The position numbers were made by a program, and so were the translations under genes. 64,000 bases of DNA from positions 1-64,000 of the forward strand of contig JBOGEB010000001.1 of the NCBI GenBank assembly GCA_050743125.1. Direction: 5' to 3'. Positions within the stretch are counted from its first letter, which is position 1. Each line of letters begins with the position of its first letter. Positions 63,936 through 64,000 of the stretch are shown piece after piece. Below the pieces are notes generated by a model. It made no database searches, had not been told where the DNA came from, and saw only the letters and a program-made list of their open reading frames with translations. Source of the stretch: JBOGEB01 sp050743125 (lineage in GTDB: Bacteria; Actinomycetota; Nitriliruptoria; Euzebyales; Egibacteraceae).

Positions 63936-64000
63936 TTACTGGAACAGCTCAGACACCGGTTTCGTGATGTCGGCGTAGAGCGCGGTGAAGCTGACCACGA
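63936..64000 (-). CDS. C-terminal end of RseP-like site-2 protease (partial)
   Basis: The last 20 codons before TAA at 63936 read VSFTALYADITKPVSELFQ in a frame that leaves the window. The position just upstream of ispG fits the M50 metalloprotease RseP. The match rests on context and the short tail only. Confidence 0.4.
   Translation of the reverse strand, partial: VVSFTALYADITKPVSELFQ

Overview
The window is high-GC DNA from an actinobacterium. The evidence is a six-gene mce operon behind two yrbE permeases, zinc-ribbon and TPR-type helix-turn-helix regulators, a ClpC N-domain protein, GTG/TTG starts and ATGA/GTGA overlaps, and a block running nusA-ylxR-infB-ylxP-rbfA-nrnA-truB-ribF-rpsO-pnp-M16-dapB. 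The tandem FAD-dependent thymidylate-synthase-like protein suggests a lineage outside Streptomyces or Mycobacterium (Thermoleophilia-like is possible), but the genus cannot be fixed from this window.

Layout. 0.1-8.7 kb: intact mce lipid-import operon on the minus strand; a terminal-inverted-repeat element has inserted into the 3' end of its last gene. 8.8-22.9 kb: accessory island with a GNAT acetyltransferase, phosphotransferases, a small-molecule-kinase-like protein, an adenosylhomocysteinase-like protein, a family 2 glycosyltransferase, a nucleotidyltransferase, a creatininase remnant, a VapBC-like pair and TPR regulators. Many of these carry frameshifts or truncations. It also holds a near-identical 517-bp copy of the start of yrbE joined to a diverged mceA fragment. 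22.9-29.3 kb: intact core genes (ftsK, rnj, dapA, a histidine-kinase-like protein). 29.3-36.6 kb: accessory DNA with a broken zinc-finger-like gene, a low-GC methyltransferase, a second copy of the repeat element, two tandem sulfotransferases, a glycosyltransferase-sulfotransferase fusion, and remnants of a PIG-L deacetylase and a glycosyltransferase. 36.7-45.1 kb: an apparent ribosomal-peptide (RiPP) cluster. 45.1-64 kb: intact core genes, ending in ispG and the tail of an rseP-like protease gene.

The most interesting locus is 39.3-45.0 kb. One compact minus-strand operon holds a 29-codon peptide gene with a strong ribosome-binding site, a HExxH protein of the kind associated with peptide modification, a YcaO enzyme, a class I methyltransferase, a PhyH-type dioxygenase and a GT4 glycosyltransferase. 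A separate ABC exporter follows, and a sulfotransferase/glycosyltransferase operon lies nearby. The peptide has no Cys or Thr and only two Ser, and there is no E1-like partner or dehydrogenase in the window, so it does not match the usual YcaO azole pathway. A second possible 38-codon peptide gene lies just upstream behind an AT-rich promoter-like region.

How the genes work together. The mce/YrbE proteins would form an envelope lipid-import complex. The YcaO locus would make and decorate a peptide and perhaps export it. The 47-64 kb block is translation/RNA metabolism (RimP, NusA, IF-2, RbfA, TruB, RpsO, PNPase) with lysine/peptidoglycan precursor (DapA, DapB), riboflavin (RibF) and isoprenoid (IspG) genes. 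Core genes are intact while the accessory stretches are full of frameshifts, which argues for real decay of the accessory DNA rather than uniform sequencing error.
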